Assembly (NCBI GenBank): GCA_035655155.1
Contig: DASRVH010000107.1
Span: 46,900-110,899, forward strand
Direction: 5' to 3'
DNA: 64,000 nt
Origin: Lentisalinibacter sp035655155
Lineage (GTDB): Bacteria > Pseudomonadota > Gammaproteobacteria > Steroidobacterales > Woeseiaceae
Below are positions 16,500 through 25,352 of this stretch, in pieces (position 1 is the first letter of the stretch; every line of letters begins with the position of its first letter). The notes beneath the pieces are model-generated. The model worked only from the letters and a program-made list of their open reading frames with translations. It did not search any database and was not told the DNA's origin. A program made the translations under genes and the position numbers.

Positions 16500-17723
16500 A
16501 TGGCGAGCGAATCGGGGAATCGTGACATTAACCGGGGACCGCTGTCCGACCTGCGGGTGATCGAGATGGGCACGCTGCTGGCCGGCCCTTTCTGCGGCCA
16601 GCTCATGGGCGATTTCGGCGCGGAGGTCGTCAAGATCGAGCCGCCCGGCCAGGGCGATCCCATGCGCGATTGGGGCCAGGAGAAGGCCCACGGCCAGTCC
16701 CTCTGGTGGCCAGTGATCGCGCGCAACAAGAAATCCGTCACGGTCAACCTTCGGGTCGAGGAAGGCCAGCAGATCGTTCGCGACCTGGTCCGCGAAGCCG
16801 ATTTCCTGCTGGAGAATTTTCGTCCCGGCACGATGGAGCGCTGGAACCTCTCCTACGAGGAGCTGAAGAAGATCAACCCGGGCCTCATCATGATCCGGGT
16901 GTCGGGCTTCGGCCAGACCGGCCCCTATGCCAAACGGGCCGGCTTCGGCGCGGTCGGCGAGTCGATGGGCGGGCTGCGCTACGTCTGCGGCGACCCGTCC
17001 GCGCCGCCGAGCCGGGTGGGCATCAGCATCGGTGACTCCCTGGCAGCCACCTTCGCCACCGTCGGTGCGCTCGCGGCGCTGCATCACCGGGAACGCACCG
17101 GCGAGGGGCAGGTGGTCGATTCGGCCATCTACGAGGCGGTGCTCAACATGATGGAATCCCTCATCACCGAGTACGACAAGGCAGGCTACATTCGCGAGCG
17201 CCAGGGCTCCATCCTGCCCGGCGTCGCCCCGTCCAACGTCTACCCCACCCGCGACGACAAGCTGCTGCTGATCGCCGCCAACCAGGACACCGTGTTCCGG
17301 CGCCTGGCCGCCGCCATGGGCCGGCCGGAGCTCGCGGAGGACGAGCGCTACCACAACCACTCGGCCCGCGGCGCGCACCAGCAGGAACTCGACGAGCTGG
17401 TGGCCGACTGGACCCGCACCAAGGATCAGAAGGAACTCATCGAACTCATGGAGGAACACGGCATCCCGGCGGGCGGCATCTACCGCGCCCCCGAAATGCT
17501 GGAGGATGCCCATTTCCAGGCCCGCCAGGCGATCATCGAAACGATGCACCCGGAGCTGGGCACGCTGAAGATGCAGAACGTGGCGCCGAAACTCTCGGGC
17601 ACGCCCGGCTCGGTGCGCAGTCCGGGCCCCGCCCTCGGCCAGCACACCGACGAGGTCCTCGCGGATCTGCCCGGCTACGACGCCGAACGGCTGCAGGCAC
17701 TGCACGAGAACGGGGTGATCTGA
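16500..17723 (+). CDS. Class III (CaiB/BaiF) CoA-transferase
   Basis: 407 residues. Family marks are GPLSDLRVIEMGTLLAGPFC, FGAEVVKIEPPGQGDPMRDWG, LLENFRPGTMERWNL and GFGQTGPYAKRAGFG. Asp179 in the ISIGDSLAATFATVGAL stretch is the expected catalytic aspartate that forms the acyl-enzyme anhydride. The family moves CoA between carboxylates, commonly from succinyl-CoA; relatives include succinyl-CoA:HMG, :citramalate and :mesaconate transferases. ATG at 16500 has GGGAGA four bases upstream. It starts the rightward operon opposite the HMG-CoA lyase-like gene, suggesting that it activates an acid which the lyase then cleaves. Confidence 0.92.
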   Translation: MASESGNRDINRGPLSDLRVIEMGTLLAGPFCGQLMGDFGAEVVKIEPPGQGDPMRDWGQEKAHGQSLWWPVIARNKKSVTVNLRVEEGQQIVRDLVREADFLLENFRPGTMERWNLSYEELKKINPGLIMIRVSGFGQTGPYAKRAGFGAVGESMGGLRYVCGDPSAPPSRVGISIGDSLAATFATVGALAALHHRERTGEGQVVDSAIYEAVLNMMESLITEYDKAGYIRERQGSILPGVAPSNVYPTRDDKLLLIAANQDTVFRRLAAAMGRPELAEDERYHNHSARGAHQQELDELVADWTRTKDQKELIELMEEHGIPAGGIYRAPEMLEDAHFQARQAIIETMHPELGTLKMQNVAPKLSGTPGSVRSPGPALGQHTDEVLADLPGYDAERLQALHENGVI

Positions 17724-17724
17724 G

Positions 17725-18372
17725 GTGGCGGACAGGCTCGAGGACGATTACCGGCAGGCCGGCTTCGGCCGCGCGCTGCAGCCGGGGACGCGCCCGGCGC
17801 TCCTCGTCGTCGACTTCGTGCGCGCTTATCTCGACCCCGACTGCCCCCTCTACGCCGGGGTGGAAGACACTCTCGCGCGCTGCCGGGCGCTGCTCGCCGG
17901 AGCCCGGGATGCCGGCATCCCGGTGCTGCACACCAACGTGGCCTTCACGCCCGGCGGCATCGACGGCGGCGTGTTCTATCGCAAGGTGGGGGCGCTGCGC
18001 TGCCTCGACCGCGGGTCTCCCCATGGCGAGTTCGCCGACGGCCTCGAGCCGCTGGAAGGCGAGCCGGTGGTGACCAAACAGTACGCCAGCGCGTTCTTCG
18101 GCACTTCCCTCGCATCGACGCTGACGAGCCTCGGCGTCGATACCGTGTTCATTGCGGGACTGACGACCAGCGGCTGCATCCGTGCCACCACCGTGGACGC
18201 CACCCAGCACGGCTTCGTGCCCTTCGTCGTGCGCGAGGCGGTCGGGGACCGGGACCCGGCGCCGCACGAGGCGAATCTGTTCGATCTGCAGGCGAAGTAT
18301 GCGGAGGTCATCGGGCTCGATGCCGCCCTCGGCCACCTCGCCCGGCACGCAGCGGAGGCGAGCCAGTCATGA
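17725..18372 (+). CDS. Isochorismatase-fold cysteine hydrolase (N-carbamoylsarcosine amidase-like)
   Basis: 215 residues with GTG start at 17725, one base after the CoA-transferase stop. The catalytic triad is Asp30 (LLVVDFVRAY), Lys118 (VVTKQYASAF) and Cys151 (GLTTSGCIRATTVDA). The SGCIRAT form of the Cys loop and the YRKVGALRCL region match N-carbamoylsarcosine amidohydrolases better than isochorismatase or nicotinamidase, from memory. These release ammonia and CO2 from a carbamoyl amide. Co-regulation with hyuAB would fit an N-methylhydantoin route, but other amides are possible. Confidence 0.87.
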   Translation: MADRLEDDYRQAGFGRALQPGTRPALLVVDFVRAYLDPDCPLYAGVEDTLARCRALLAGARDAGIPVLHTNVAFTPGGIDGGVFYRKVGALRCLDRGSPHGEFADGLEPLEGEPVVTKQYASAFFGTSLASTLTSLGVDTVFIAGLTTSGCIRATTVDATQHGFVPFVVREAVGDRDPAPHEANLFDLQAKYAEVIGLDAALGHLARHAAEASQS

Positions 18373-19238
18373 TAGGCCCCATACGCTGCGTCACCGTCAC
18401 CGTGCCGGACCTGGCCCACGCGGTGGAGACCTACCGGGACTATCTCGGCCACGAACCTTTCCACGAGGAACGGCTGGCGGCCGCCCAGGCGGACTACCTG
18501 GGCGCCCCTGCTCTCGCCGGCGCGGACTGCGCGCTCCTGAGACCGGCCGGCGGCGGCGATTTCTGTTTCCGCTTCATCGTCCAGCCGCTGCCGCCCGGAT
18601 ACCGTCCCCTGACGACCTGGGGCTGGAACGCCGCCGAGCTGATCGTGGAGGACGTCGACCGGCTGGCGGCCGAACTCGGGGACTCTCCGTTTCGTATCGT
18701 CGGCCCGCCGGAGGACCTGTCTTTCTCGGACGCCATCCGGGCGATGCAGGTCATCGGGCCGGCGGAAGAAGTGCTCTACCTGACCATGGTCAAGCAGCCG
18801 CTGCCCGGGTTCGATCTGCCGACGCCGGCCTGCCCCGTGGACCGCACCTTCATCGTCATCCTAGGCGGCACGGACATGGAAGCCATGCAGGCGTTCTACC
18901 GCGACAGCTTCGGCGTCCCGGAGGCGCCGGTAATGGATGCCCGCATCTCGGTGCTGTCCCGGGCGCTGGATTTGCCGGCCGATACCATGCACCCCATCGC
19001 CGCGATGCCGCTGGCAGGCCGGTCCCTGATCGAGGTGGACGACTATCCCGCCGCGACGACACCGCGGGACTGCCCGCCCGGCGGACTGCCGCCGGGCATC
19101 GCGATGGTGAGCTTCGCCGCCAACGCCCTGCCGGACGATCTTCCGGCCGGCCGCTTCTCCGCTCCGCCGTATCACGGCGCGCGCAGCGTCCTCACCACGG
19201 GCGCGGCCGGCGAACTGGTCGAACTCATCCAGGCCTGA
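18369..19238 (+). CDS. Two-domain VOC (glyoxalase/dioxygenase superfamily) protein
   Basis: 289 residues with two vicinal-oxygen-chelate modules, about 1-135 (IRCVTVTVPDLAHAVETYRDYLGH) and about 155-285 (RTFIVILGGTDMEAMQAFYRDSFG). The usual metal-ligand His is missing at the start of module 1 (Thr/Val in its place), and module 2 also lacks an obvious His there, so metal binding is doubtful. It may be a binding protein or an atypical isomerase. ATG overlaps the upstream stop (ATGA), making it the third gene of the CoA-transferase operon. Confidence 0.75.
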   Translation: MIGPIRCVTVTVPDLAHAVETYRDYLGHEPFHEERLAAAQADYLGAPALAGADCALLRPAGGGDFCFRFIVQPLPPGYRPLTTWGWNAAELIVEDVDRLAAELGDSPFRIVGPPEDLSFSDAIRAMQVIGPAEEVLYLTMVKQPLPGFDLPTPACPVDRTFIVILGGTDMEAMQAFYRDSFGVPEAPVMDARISVLSRALDLPADTMHPIAAMPLAGRSLIEVDDYPAATTPRDCPPGGLPPGIAMVSFAANALPDDLPAGRFSAPPYHGARSVLTTGAAGELVELIQA

Positions 19239-19307
19239 CCCCTCGATCCGCCGGTCTGGACACCGCCTCCACAGCGATGCCCGGGGCCGACAGGCGTCGC
19301 GCTGCAA

Positions 19308-19338
19308 TGCACAAACGCCCTTTCATACACCGTATAAT
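19308..19338 (+). promoter_or_regulatory. Candidate promoter of the short-chain acyl-CoA dehydrogenase gene
   Basis: A consensus TATAAT lies at 19333-19338, 25 bp ahead of the ATG. The best -35 (TGCACA, 19308-19313) is 19 bp upstream and weak, so an activator may be involved. Confidence 0.4.
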
Positions 19339-19362
19339 CGGGGCGGACAAAAGGAGCTGACT

Positions 19363-20526
19363 ATGGATTTTTCACTGACCGAAGACCAGGAGATGATCCA
19401 GGCCGCGGCACGTGAGTTCGCGCAGAACGAGATCGCGCCGGTCGCAGCCAGATTCGACGAGAGCGGGGAGTTCCCCGAGGAGACCATCCGCAAGGCAGGC
19501 GAGCTCGGCTTCATGGGCATCGAGGTGCCCGAGGAGTATGGCGGCGCGGGCCTCGACGCCGTCGGCTATGTCCTGATGATGGAGGAGATCGCCGCGGCGG
19601 ACGCCGCCCACAGTACGATCGTCTCCGTGAACAACTCCCTCTATTGCAACGGCATACTGCTGTTCGGCAGCGAGGAGCAGAAGAAAGCGTTCGTGACGCC
19701 GGTCGCCTCGGGTGAAGCCATCGGCGCCTACGCGCTCACCGAACCCCAGTCGGGCTCCGATGCCGGCAACATGCGCTCCCGCGCCGTGCTGTCCGAAGAC
19801 GGCAGCCATTACGTGATCAATGCCAAGAAGTCCTGGATCACGTCCGGCCCGGTCGCTCGCTATCTGGTGCTGTTCGCCATGACCGATCCCGACAAGGGCG
19901 CCGGCGGCGTCAGCGCTTTCCTGATCGATACGGAGAAGGAAGGCTTCAGCCGCGGCAAGACGGAGCCAAAGCTCGGCATCCGCGCCTCGGCCACCTGTGA
20001 GATCGAGCTGGAGGAATACCAGTGCCCCGTGGAGTGGCGCCTCGGCGACGAGGGCGAGGGCTTCAAGATCGCCATGACCGTGCTCGATGCCGGGCGCATC
20101 GGCATCGCTGCCCAGGCTGTGGGCATCGCGCGGGCCGCCTACGAGGCGTCGCTGGAGTACGCCAGGGAGCGCGAGGCGTTCGGATCCCCCATCGGCAGCT
20201 TCCAGATGATCCAGGCCAAGATCGCCGACATGAAGACCCGCCTGGAGGCGGCGCGGCTGTTGACCCTGCGCGCCGCGTGGGCGAAGGACGAGGCGAAGAA
20301 GACCGGCGCGCGCAACACGCTGAACGGCAGCCTGGCGAAACTGTTCGCCTCCGAAGCAGCCATGTACATCACTCACCAGGCCGTGCAGATTCACGGCGGG
20401 ATGGGCTACAGCAAGGAGTTGCCGGTGGAGCGTTATTTCCGCGACGCGAAGATCACGGAGATCTACGAGGGCACCAGCGAGGTACAGCGCATGGTCATCG
20501 CGAGGCAGGAGACCGGGCTGCGCTGA
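19363..20526 (+). CDS. Short/medium-chain acyl-CoA dehydrogenase
   Basis: 387 residues, the family length. N-terminal helical domain, then the FAD-binding signatures GAYALTEPQSGSDA (about 121-134) and WITSGPVARY, then the C-terminal GGMGYSKELPVERYFRDAKI with catalytic Glu369 in IYEGTSEVQR. The position of this Glu is that of butyryl- and medium-chain enzymes, not isovaleryl or long-chain ones. It desaturates acyl-CoA at C2-C3 and passes electrons to ETF. AAGGAG sits seven bases before the ATG. It is monocistronic and converges on the ferredoxin gene. Confidence 0.95.
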   Translation: MDFSLTEDQEMIQAAAREFAQNEIAPVAARFDESGEFPEETIRKAGELGFMGIEVPEEYGGAGLDAVGYVLMMEEIAAADAAHSTIVSVNNSLYCNGILLFGSEEQKKAFVTPVASGEAIGAYALTEPQSGSDAGNMRSRAVLSEDGSHYVINAKKSWITSGPVARYLVLFAMTDPDKGAGGVSAFLIDTEKEGFSRGKTEPKLGIRASATCEIELEEYQCPVEWRLGDEGEGFKIAMTVLDAGRIGIAAQAVGIARAAYEASLEYAREREAFGSPIGSFQMIQAKIADMKTRLEAARLLTLRAAWAKDEAKKTGARNTLNGSLAKLFASEAAMYITHQAVQIHGGMGYSKELPVERYFRDAKITEIYEGTSEVQRMVIARQETGLR

Positions 20527-20547
20527 GCGCTCGCGCCGCTGCCTGCG

Positions 20548-20868
20548 TCAGAGTTCGTTCTCGGCAACGTAGACGAGGAGCCCGTCCAGCTCGTCCGTCA
20601 CCTCGATCTGGCAGGTGAGTCGACTCGTCGGCCGGCGCTCGTAGGCGGCGTCCAGCATGCTGTCTTCCATGTCGTCCATGTCGGGCAGCTTGTCGAGCCA
20701 GGCCTCGTCGATGTACGCGTGGCAGGTGGCACAGGCGCAAGCGCCGCCGCATTCCGCAACGATGCCCTCGATGTTGTTGTCCATCGCGCCTTCCATGACC
20801 GTGTAGCCGGTCTCGACCTCGACGTCGTGTCGCTCTCCGTCGGTGCTGACGTAGGTGATCCTGGGCAT
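20548..20868 (-). CDS. [2Fe-2S] ferredoxin, adrenodoxin type
   Basis: 106 residues. Cluster ligands are Cys40, Cys46, Cys49 and Cys86 in the C-x5-C-x2-C-x36-C spacing of vertebrate-type ferredoxins that serve P450s or ring-hydroxylating systems. An extra Cys44 lies within the loop. Acidic residues DEAWLDKLPDMDDMED (about 54-69) match the partner-binding face. No reductase or P450 is encoded nearby. The gene begins 13 bases after the T-tract of the terminator ending the TonB operon and lacks an obvious promoter of its own. Confidence 0.93.
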   Translation of the reverse strand: MPRITYVSTDGERHDVEVETGYTVMEGAMDNNIEGIVAECGGACACATCHAYIDEAWLDKLPDMDDMEDSMLDAAYERRPTSRLTCQIEVTDELDGLLVYVAENEL

Positions 20869-20881
20869 TATCCGCTCTCAC

Positions 20882-20909
20882 AAAAAAGGCGCGCCGGCCT
20901 CGACGCGCC
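20882..20909 (-). terminator. Intrinsic terminator of the TonB2-type operon
   Basis: On the minus strand GGCGCG (20909-20904) pairs with CGCGCC (20893-20888) and is followed by six Ts (20887-20882). It lies 61 bp beyond the TPR gene stop. Confidence 0.8.
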
Positions 20910-20969
20910 GTAGTTCATAAAACACCGTTTCGCGCCGACCCGGGGCCGGCCCGAGATGACTGCCGACGA

Positions 20970-22286
20970 TTACTCGTTCTGGGCGATGGCCTGGCGCAGC
21001 TGCTCCAGCCGCTCGATCTCGCCGTCGATCACGCTGATCCACTGGCTGCCGATCTTGCGGTACTCGTCGTCCCGGCGCACGGCCATGAAGGTCTGCCGCG
21101 CATCCTGATAGCGATCCAGGTTGTACTGGCACATGCCGATGGTGATGCGCACGTCGTTGGGCTCGCGCACACCGCCCTTGTCCAGCGCCTGGCGGCCCGC
21201 CTGGATGCAGTCGTCGTAGCGATCGAGATTCAGGTATGCGACCGCCAGGCGGGCATTCAGCTCACCGTCGTCGCTCAGCCGCGCCGCCTGCTGCAGCGCC
21301 GGAACCGCCTGCTCCGGCTCCTGGGCGAGCTGCCACGCCTGGGACAGCAGCCGGTAGTTTTTGCCCGTCTCCTCGATATTGCCGTTCTCCATGCCCTCGG
21401 ACAGGACTCTGGCGGCCTTGTAGGGAATCTCGCCCTGCAGATAGAGCTGCGCAAGGGTGACGAGCTCGCTCTCGGAGGACAGCAGGTCCTGCGTGTAGGC
21501 GGCGTCGTAGGCGGCCAGCATGTTCTTCTCTTCGCCGAGCTCGGAATAAACCCCGGCCAGCGCCGTCCAGTAGCTCTTCTTCGGCCAGTTCGCCAGGAGG
21601 ATCTTGAGGATGTCCTTGACCTTGGCGAAGTTGTTCTGCTGGTAGTAACCGTAGTAGAGCAGGTTCCACCATTCCTCGCGGACCTCGGTATCGCGCTCGC
21701 GCGCGACCTCGATGGCCTTCTCGATCTGCGGGATCATCAGGTCGTACTGTTCCGTCTGCGCGTAGGACTGCCCGAGCAGGACGTAGGCCTGAGGACCCGG
21801 ATTGTTGGCGATCTGGAACCACTCCTTCAGCAGCTGGATGGTCTTGGTGAAATTCTCCTGCACTGCGTAGAGCTGGGCGAGCGTATACAGCGTCTGGGTG
21901 CGCAGCTGCGGCTCGAGTTCCGGGATCGAGAGCAGCCTCTCGTAGGATTCCACGGCTTTCGCCGTATTGCCCTGGTTGTAATAGATGAAGCCGTAGAAGT
22001 TCAGCATGTTGGCCCGCTCGTAGTCGCTCAGCCCCTCGTCGCGGGAGAGCGAATCCAGTATGCGGATGGCCTCGTTGAACTGCTGGTTGTCCGCCAGCTC
22101 CTGGGCTTCCGTCAGCTTCTCGTAGACCGCCTTGCTGAGGGCCTCCGCCTTGCGCGTCTTCTGATTGTCGCGCGCCTCCTGATCGTCCTGAGCCAGGGCC
22201 GTGGGAGCCAGCGGCACCATGCAGATGCCAACCAGGGCAGCCAGCAGGGTATGGCGGAAGTTCCGGGTGAAGAATTTCGTCATCAT
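20970..22286 (-). CDS. Exported tetratricopeptide-repeat protein of the TonB2-type system
   Basis: 438 residues. Residues 1-32 are a signal peptide ending in LAPTALA-Q. The rest consists of tandem TPR helices: QQFNEAIRILDSL (~70), YYNQGNTAKAVESYERLL (~115), YAVQENFTKTIQLLKEW (~150) and more towards the C terminus, NLDRYDDCIQAGRQALD and NLDRYQDARQTFMAV. A TPR protein closes TonB2 clusters in vibrios and other marine gammaproteobacteria, where it is needed for full TonB function. It is last in the six-gene leftward operon, 34 bp after tonB and followed by a terminator. Two adjacent ATG codons start the frame; either may be used. Confidence 0.88.
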   Translation of the reverse strand: MMTKFFTRNFRHTLLAALVGICMVPLAPTALAQDDQEARDNQKTRKAEALSKAVYEKLTEAQELADNQQFNEAIRILDSLSRDEGLSDYERANMLNFYGFIYYNQGNTAKAVESYERLLSIPELEPQLRTQTLYTLAQLYAVQENFTKTIQLLKEWFQIANNPGPQAYVLLGQSYAQTEQYDLMIPQIEKAIEVARERDTEVREEWWNLLYYGYYQQNNFAKVKDILKILLANWPKKSYWTALAGVYSELGEEKNMLAAYDAAYTQDLLSSESELVTLAQLYLQGEIPYKAARVLSEGMENGNIEETGKNYRLLSQAWQLAQEPEQAVPALQQAARLSDDGELNARLAVAYLNLDRYDDCIQAGRQALDKGGVREPNDVRITIGMCQYNLDRYQDARQTFMAVRRDDEYRKIGSQWISVIDGEIERLEQLRQAIAQNE

Positions 22287-22320
22287 CAGTGAATCCCGTT
22301 AATGGCTGTCCAGGACGCGG

Positions 22321-22926
22321 TCAGTCCTCCAGTTCGAAGCGGATGCGCGTCTTCACGCCCGGCACCTCGACCGGCTGACCGTCTACGACGCGCGGCTTGT
22401 ACTTGAACTTGAGCACGGCGCGCATGGCCGCACGGTTGAACAGGCTGCTGGTCGAGTAGTTCACCACCGGGTCTTTCACGGTACCCGCCGTGGTCACCGT
22501 GAATTCGAGGTCCACGTACCCCTCGATACCCCGTGACAATGCCCGGCTCGGATAGATGGGGGCGACGCGCACGATGGGCAGGTACTCCCCATCGGTGTAG
22601 GACAGGGCGCCGGGCCCGGAGATGCTCACGTCGGTGGAAGAGGAAGGCGGCCGCACGTTGATCGCAGGCGCGTTCGGATCGATGTCGTCCTGGGACGGCG
22701 GAGGCGTATCCGGCGGCGGCTGCTGCGGCTTCGGCGGCTTCTCCGGTTTCGGCTCCTCGACGTTGACGATCTCCTGCTTTTTCACCCGGACGAAGTCCAG
22801 GAAATAACGCTTCTGGGGATCCGTCAGCGCGCTCTCACCGGTCTCGATCAGGAACTGCATCAGGAAAAGCAGCCCGAAGGTGACCGCGACGCCGCTCACG
22901 ATGGCAATGACATACCGGACGATCAT
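22321..22926 (-). CDS. tonB2: TonB-family energy transducer
   Basis: 201 residues. A single N-terminal membrane anchor (about 4-25, with the characteristic Ser/His-type polar residues in SGVAVTFGLLF) precedes a Pro/Lys/Glu-rich periplasmic spacer (EEPKPEKPPKPQQPPPDTPP, about 57-77). The C-terminal TonB fold (about 115-200) has the YPSRALSRGIEGYVDLEF and FKYKPRVVDGQP segments that contact TonB boxes of outer-membrane receptors. It is shorter than TonB1-type proteins, as expected for TonB2. It is preceded by exbD and exbB, so a complete motor is encoded. Confidence 0.93.
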   Translation of the reverse strand: MIVRYVIAIVSGVAVTFGLLFLMQFLIETGESALTDPQKRYFLDFVRVKKQEIVNVEEPKPEKPPKPQQPPPDTPPPSQDDIDPNAPAINVRPPSSSTDVSISGPGALSYTDGEYLPIVRVAPIYPSRALSRGIEGYVDLEFTVTTAGTVKDPVVNYSTSSLFNRAAMRAVLKFKYKPRVVDGQPVEVPGVKTRIRFELED

Positions 22927-22997
22927 ACTCTAGCCTCCGTTCCGGAAACCGGAACCCTTGTCACTGGACGGCCGCCTGCCCGCCATCGGCGCCATCC

Positions 22998-23411
22998 TCA
23001 GTCCTCGTTCGCGGCAATCGAGACGTTGTACACGCCGGCCTGCCGCGCCGCGTCCATGACCTGGACCAGCGTCTCGTTGTAGGACTTCTTGTCCGCCTGG
23101 ATCACCACCGATCCTTTCGGGTTTTCGGCATGCAGCCGTTCGATGTTGGCCCGTACCGCACGCGGATCCACGCGGCGCCGGTCGATCCAGATCTCGTTAT
23201 TGTCGCTGATCGCGATCAGGATGTTCGCGTTCTCCTTCCGCTCCGCCGTCGGAGCATCCGGCCGGTTCACATCGATGCCGGCTTCCTTGATGAACGAAGC
23301 CGTCACGATGAAGAAGATCAGCATGATGAACACCACGTCGAGCATGGGTGTCAGGTTGATCTCGTTTTCTTCCTCTTCTGCGCCGCCCATGGCGCCGATC
23401 GGTCTGCGCAT
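22998..23411 (-). CDS. exbD2: Biopolymer transport protein ExbD
   Basis: 137 residues with one membrane helix (about 22-44). The conserved proton-path aspartate is Asp25 in INLTPMLDVVFIMLIFFIV, the same position as in E. coli ExbD. The periplasmic domain follows from about 45, ending QVMDAARQAGVYNVSIA. With ExbB it converts proton flow into motion of TonB. There are 71 bases between its stop and the tonB start, the largest gap in the operon. Confidence 0.95.
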   Translation of the reverse strand: MRRPIGAMGGAEEEENEINLTPMLDVVFIMLIFFIVTASFIKEAGIDVNRPDAPTAERKENANILIAISDNNEIWIDRRRVDPRAVRANIERLHAENPKGSVVIQADKKSYNETLVQVMDAARQAGVYNVSIAANED

Positions 23412-23432
23412 TATTCGGTCCTCTGGTGAACT

Positions 23433-23960
23433 CTAGTGATCCATGGTCAGCGAGTCTTCGAGCATGATCACCTCATGCTCCGCGCGTCTCGATAGTATTG
23501 TGACAAGCAGGACGCCGGAAAGTGCGCCGACCATGCCGGCCATCGTGGGAATGGTGGCTTTGGAGACGCCGGCCGCCATCGAGCGGACGTTGCCGCTGCC
23601 GGCGAACGCCATGACCTCGAACACCTCGATCATGCCCGTCACGGTACCCAGCAGCCCGAGCAGCGGACAGAGCGCAACGAGCGTCTTGATGAAGCCGAGA
23701 CCCTGATTGGCCGCCATCGAGACCCGGGAGATCATCGCATCCCGGATCTGATGGGCGTTCCAGGACTGGCGCTCCGAACGCGCCTCCCAGTCCTCCAGTA
23801 CCTGCCGTGAAAGTGCCCGCAGGTTGCCCCGGAAGAAGATCAGGCGCTCGACGATCAGCAGCCACATGACGAAGATCGTCACCGCGATCAGGTTCAGCAC
23901 GGGCCCGCCGAGCTCCATGAAGTCCCGTACGGCGAGGAGTGCGTCTTCGAGCCAGACCAT
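23433..23960 (-). CDS. exbB2: ExbB-like proton channel
   Basis: 175 residues with three membrane helices (about 18-40, 95-120, 135-160). The MotA/TolQ/ExbB core is visible as LVALCPLLGLLGTVTGMIEVFE and AAGVSKATIPTMAGMVGALSG. It is the short, single-domain ExbB of TonB2 systems and forms the pentameric pore around ExbD. It lies 12 bp after the longer TtpC-like protein and 21 bp before exbD. Confidence 0.95.
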   Translation of the reverse strand: MVWLEDALLAVRDFMELGGPVLNLIAVTIFVMWLLIVERLIFFRGNLRALSRQVLEDWEARSERQSWNAHQIRDAMISRVSMAANQGLGFIKTLVALCPLLGLLGTVTGMIEVFEVMAFAGSGNVRSMAAGVSKATIPTMAGMVGALSGVLLVTILSRRAEHEVIMLEDSLTMDH

Positions 23961-23972
23961 GTGCGGCCTCCC

Positions 23973-25352
23973 CTAGCTTGCCGACTTGTGTTCGGCTTCG
24001 GAGTGCTCGGCGATGATGCCCGCGCTCTGCTCCTGCAGAATATTCAGGATCCGCTTGCTGCGGCCCTGCAGGAACGTGTGCAGGAGCACCATCGGGATGG
24101 CGACCACCAGGCCGAGCACGGTCGTGACCAGTGCCTGGGAGATGCCGCCCGCCATGAGCTTCGGATCGCCGGCGCCGTAAAGCGTGATGACCTGGAAGGT
24201 CTTGATCATGCCCGTCACGGTGCCGAGCAGGCCGGCCAGCGGAGCGACGACCGAGATCACCTTCACGAACAGCAGGCCCCGGCTGAGCTTGGGTGCTTCC
24301 TTCAGCACCGCCTCGCTCAGTTTCAGCTCCAGCGTTTCGGTGTCCACGTTCTTGTTGTCCTCGTAGGCACCGAGCACGCGGCCGAGCGGGTTGTTGCTGT
24401 TCGGCTTGTCCGCCTTCAGCTGCGAGCTGACCTTGCGGTCGGCGACCACCAGGCTGAACAGTGAGACCAGCGCGATCAGCAGACCGAGCAGGCCCAGGCC
24501 GATGATGCTGTAGCCGACCACACCGCCCTGATCCACGCGCTCACGCAGCGTCGGGCGATCCACCAGCTGGGCGAGAATGCCGCCGCGGGTCGGGTCGAGA
24601 CCGAAGGTCACGGCACCTTCTTCCGCATCGAACAGGGCCGCCGTGGAATCGGTGTAGCGGGCCTGCTCCGGCTGCCGCTGCAACTCGACCACGTTGCCGG
24701 TTTCGGAGGTGTAGTTCAGGTAGAAACCGTCGCCGACGATGTTGAACGTGCCGACCCGGACCACCGGGATGGCGGATTCCGCGCCGTCGGCCAGGATGAC
24801 GCTGCGCTCGAACTGCACGACCTTGCCGCTCTCGGTCATCTGACGCTGCAGCTCGAACCAGAGGCGCTCGATATCCTCGATGGAGGCGAGCCTGGTGCTG
24901 CTCGCCATCGTGGCGCCGAGCTCCACGAGGAAGTCCTCGCGGCCCGGATACTGCGCGCTGATGAGCGAATTCTGGAACACGCTCTGCGTATCGCCGGCCA
25001 CCTGCTGCAGCACGCCGAACAGCTCCTTCAGCGAGCCGAGGCGCTCGTCGAGTTCCGCGGCTGCCGTGGCCAGCTTGCGGTTGTTCTCCTCGAAGAGCTC
25101 CTCGAGCTGCTCGCCGCGCTGTTCCAGGGAGGCGCGTTCATTCCTCGCCTGGTTAAGCAATGCCTGCTGTTCGGACTGACGGCGCCGGAATTCCGCCAGA
25201 CGCTGTTCGTTCTCGCGTGCTTCACGCGCCTGGCCCTGCTTCACCATGTCCAGGAGTTCGTCCAGGGAGGCGGCTTCCTGCGCGGTCGCGCTGCCGCTGC
25301 CGAGGCCGAATGCGAGCAGGCCGGTGGCGGCTATGGTTACGATCTTCTTCAT
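23973..25352 (-). CDS. ttpC: TtpC-like MotA/TolQ/ExbB protein with periplasmic extension
   Basis: 459 residues. A signal peptide (1-24, ending SATA-Q) is followed by a long periplasmic part: a charged coiled coil (about 35-110, rich in EQR/EL repeats) and a globular segment (about 120-255). A membrane helix (about 268-292) leads into a C-terminal ExbB-type channel domain with VVAPLAGLLGTVTGMIKTFQ and GISQALVTTVLGLVVAIPM. TtpC proteins are extra partners of TonB2 in Vibrio and relatives. It overlaps the DUF3450 stop by one base. Confidence 0.9.
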   Translation of the reverse strand: MKKIVTIAATGLLAFGLGSGSATAQEAASLDELLDMVKQGQAREARENEQRLAEFRRRQSEQQALLNQARNERASLEQRGEQLEELFEENNRKLATAAAELDERLGSLKELFGVLQQVAGDTQSVFQNSLISAQYPGREDFLVELGATMASSTRLASIEDIERLWFELQRQMTESGKVVQFERSVILADGAESAIPVVRVGTFNIVGDGFYLNYTSETGNVVELQRQPEQARYTDSTAALFDAEEGAVTFGLDPTRGGILAQLVDRPTLRERVDQGGVVGYSIIGLGLLGLLIALVSLFSLVVADRKVSSQLKADKPNSNNPLGRVLGAYEDNKNVDTETLELKLSEAVLKEAPKLSRGLLFVKVISVVAPLAGLLGTVTGMIKTFQVITLYGAGDPKLMAGGISQALVTTVLGLVVAIPMVLLHTFLQGRSKRILNILQEQSAGIIAEHSEAEHKSAS

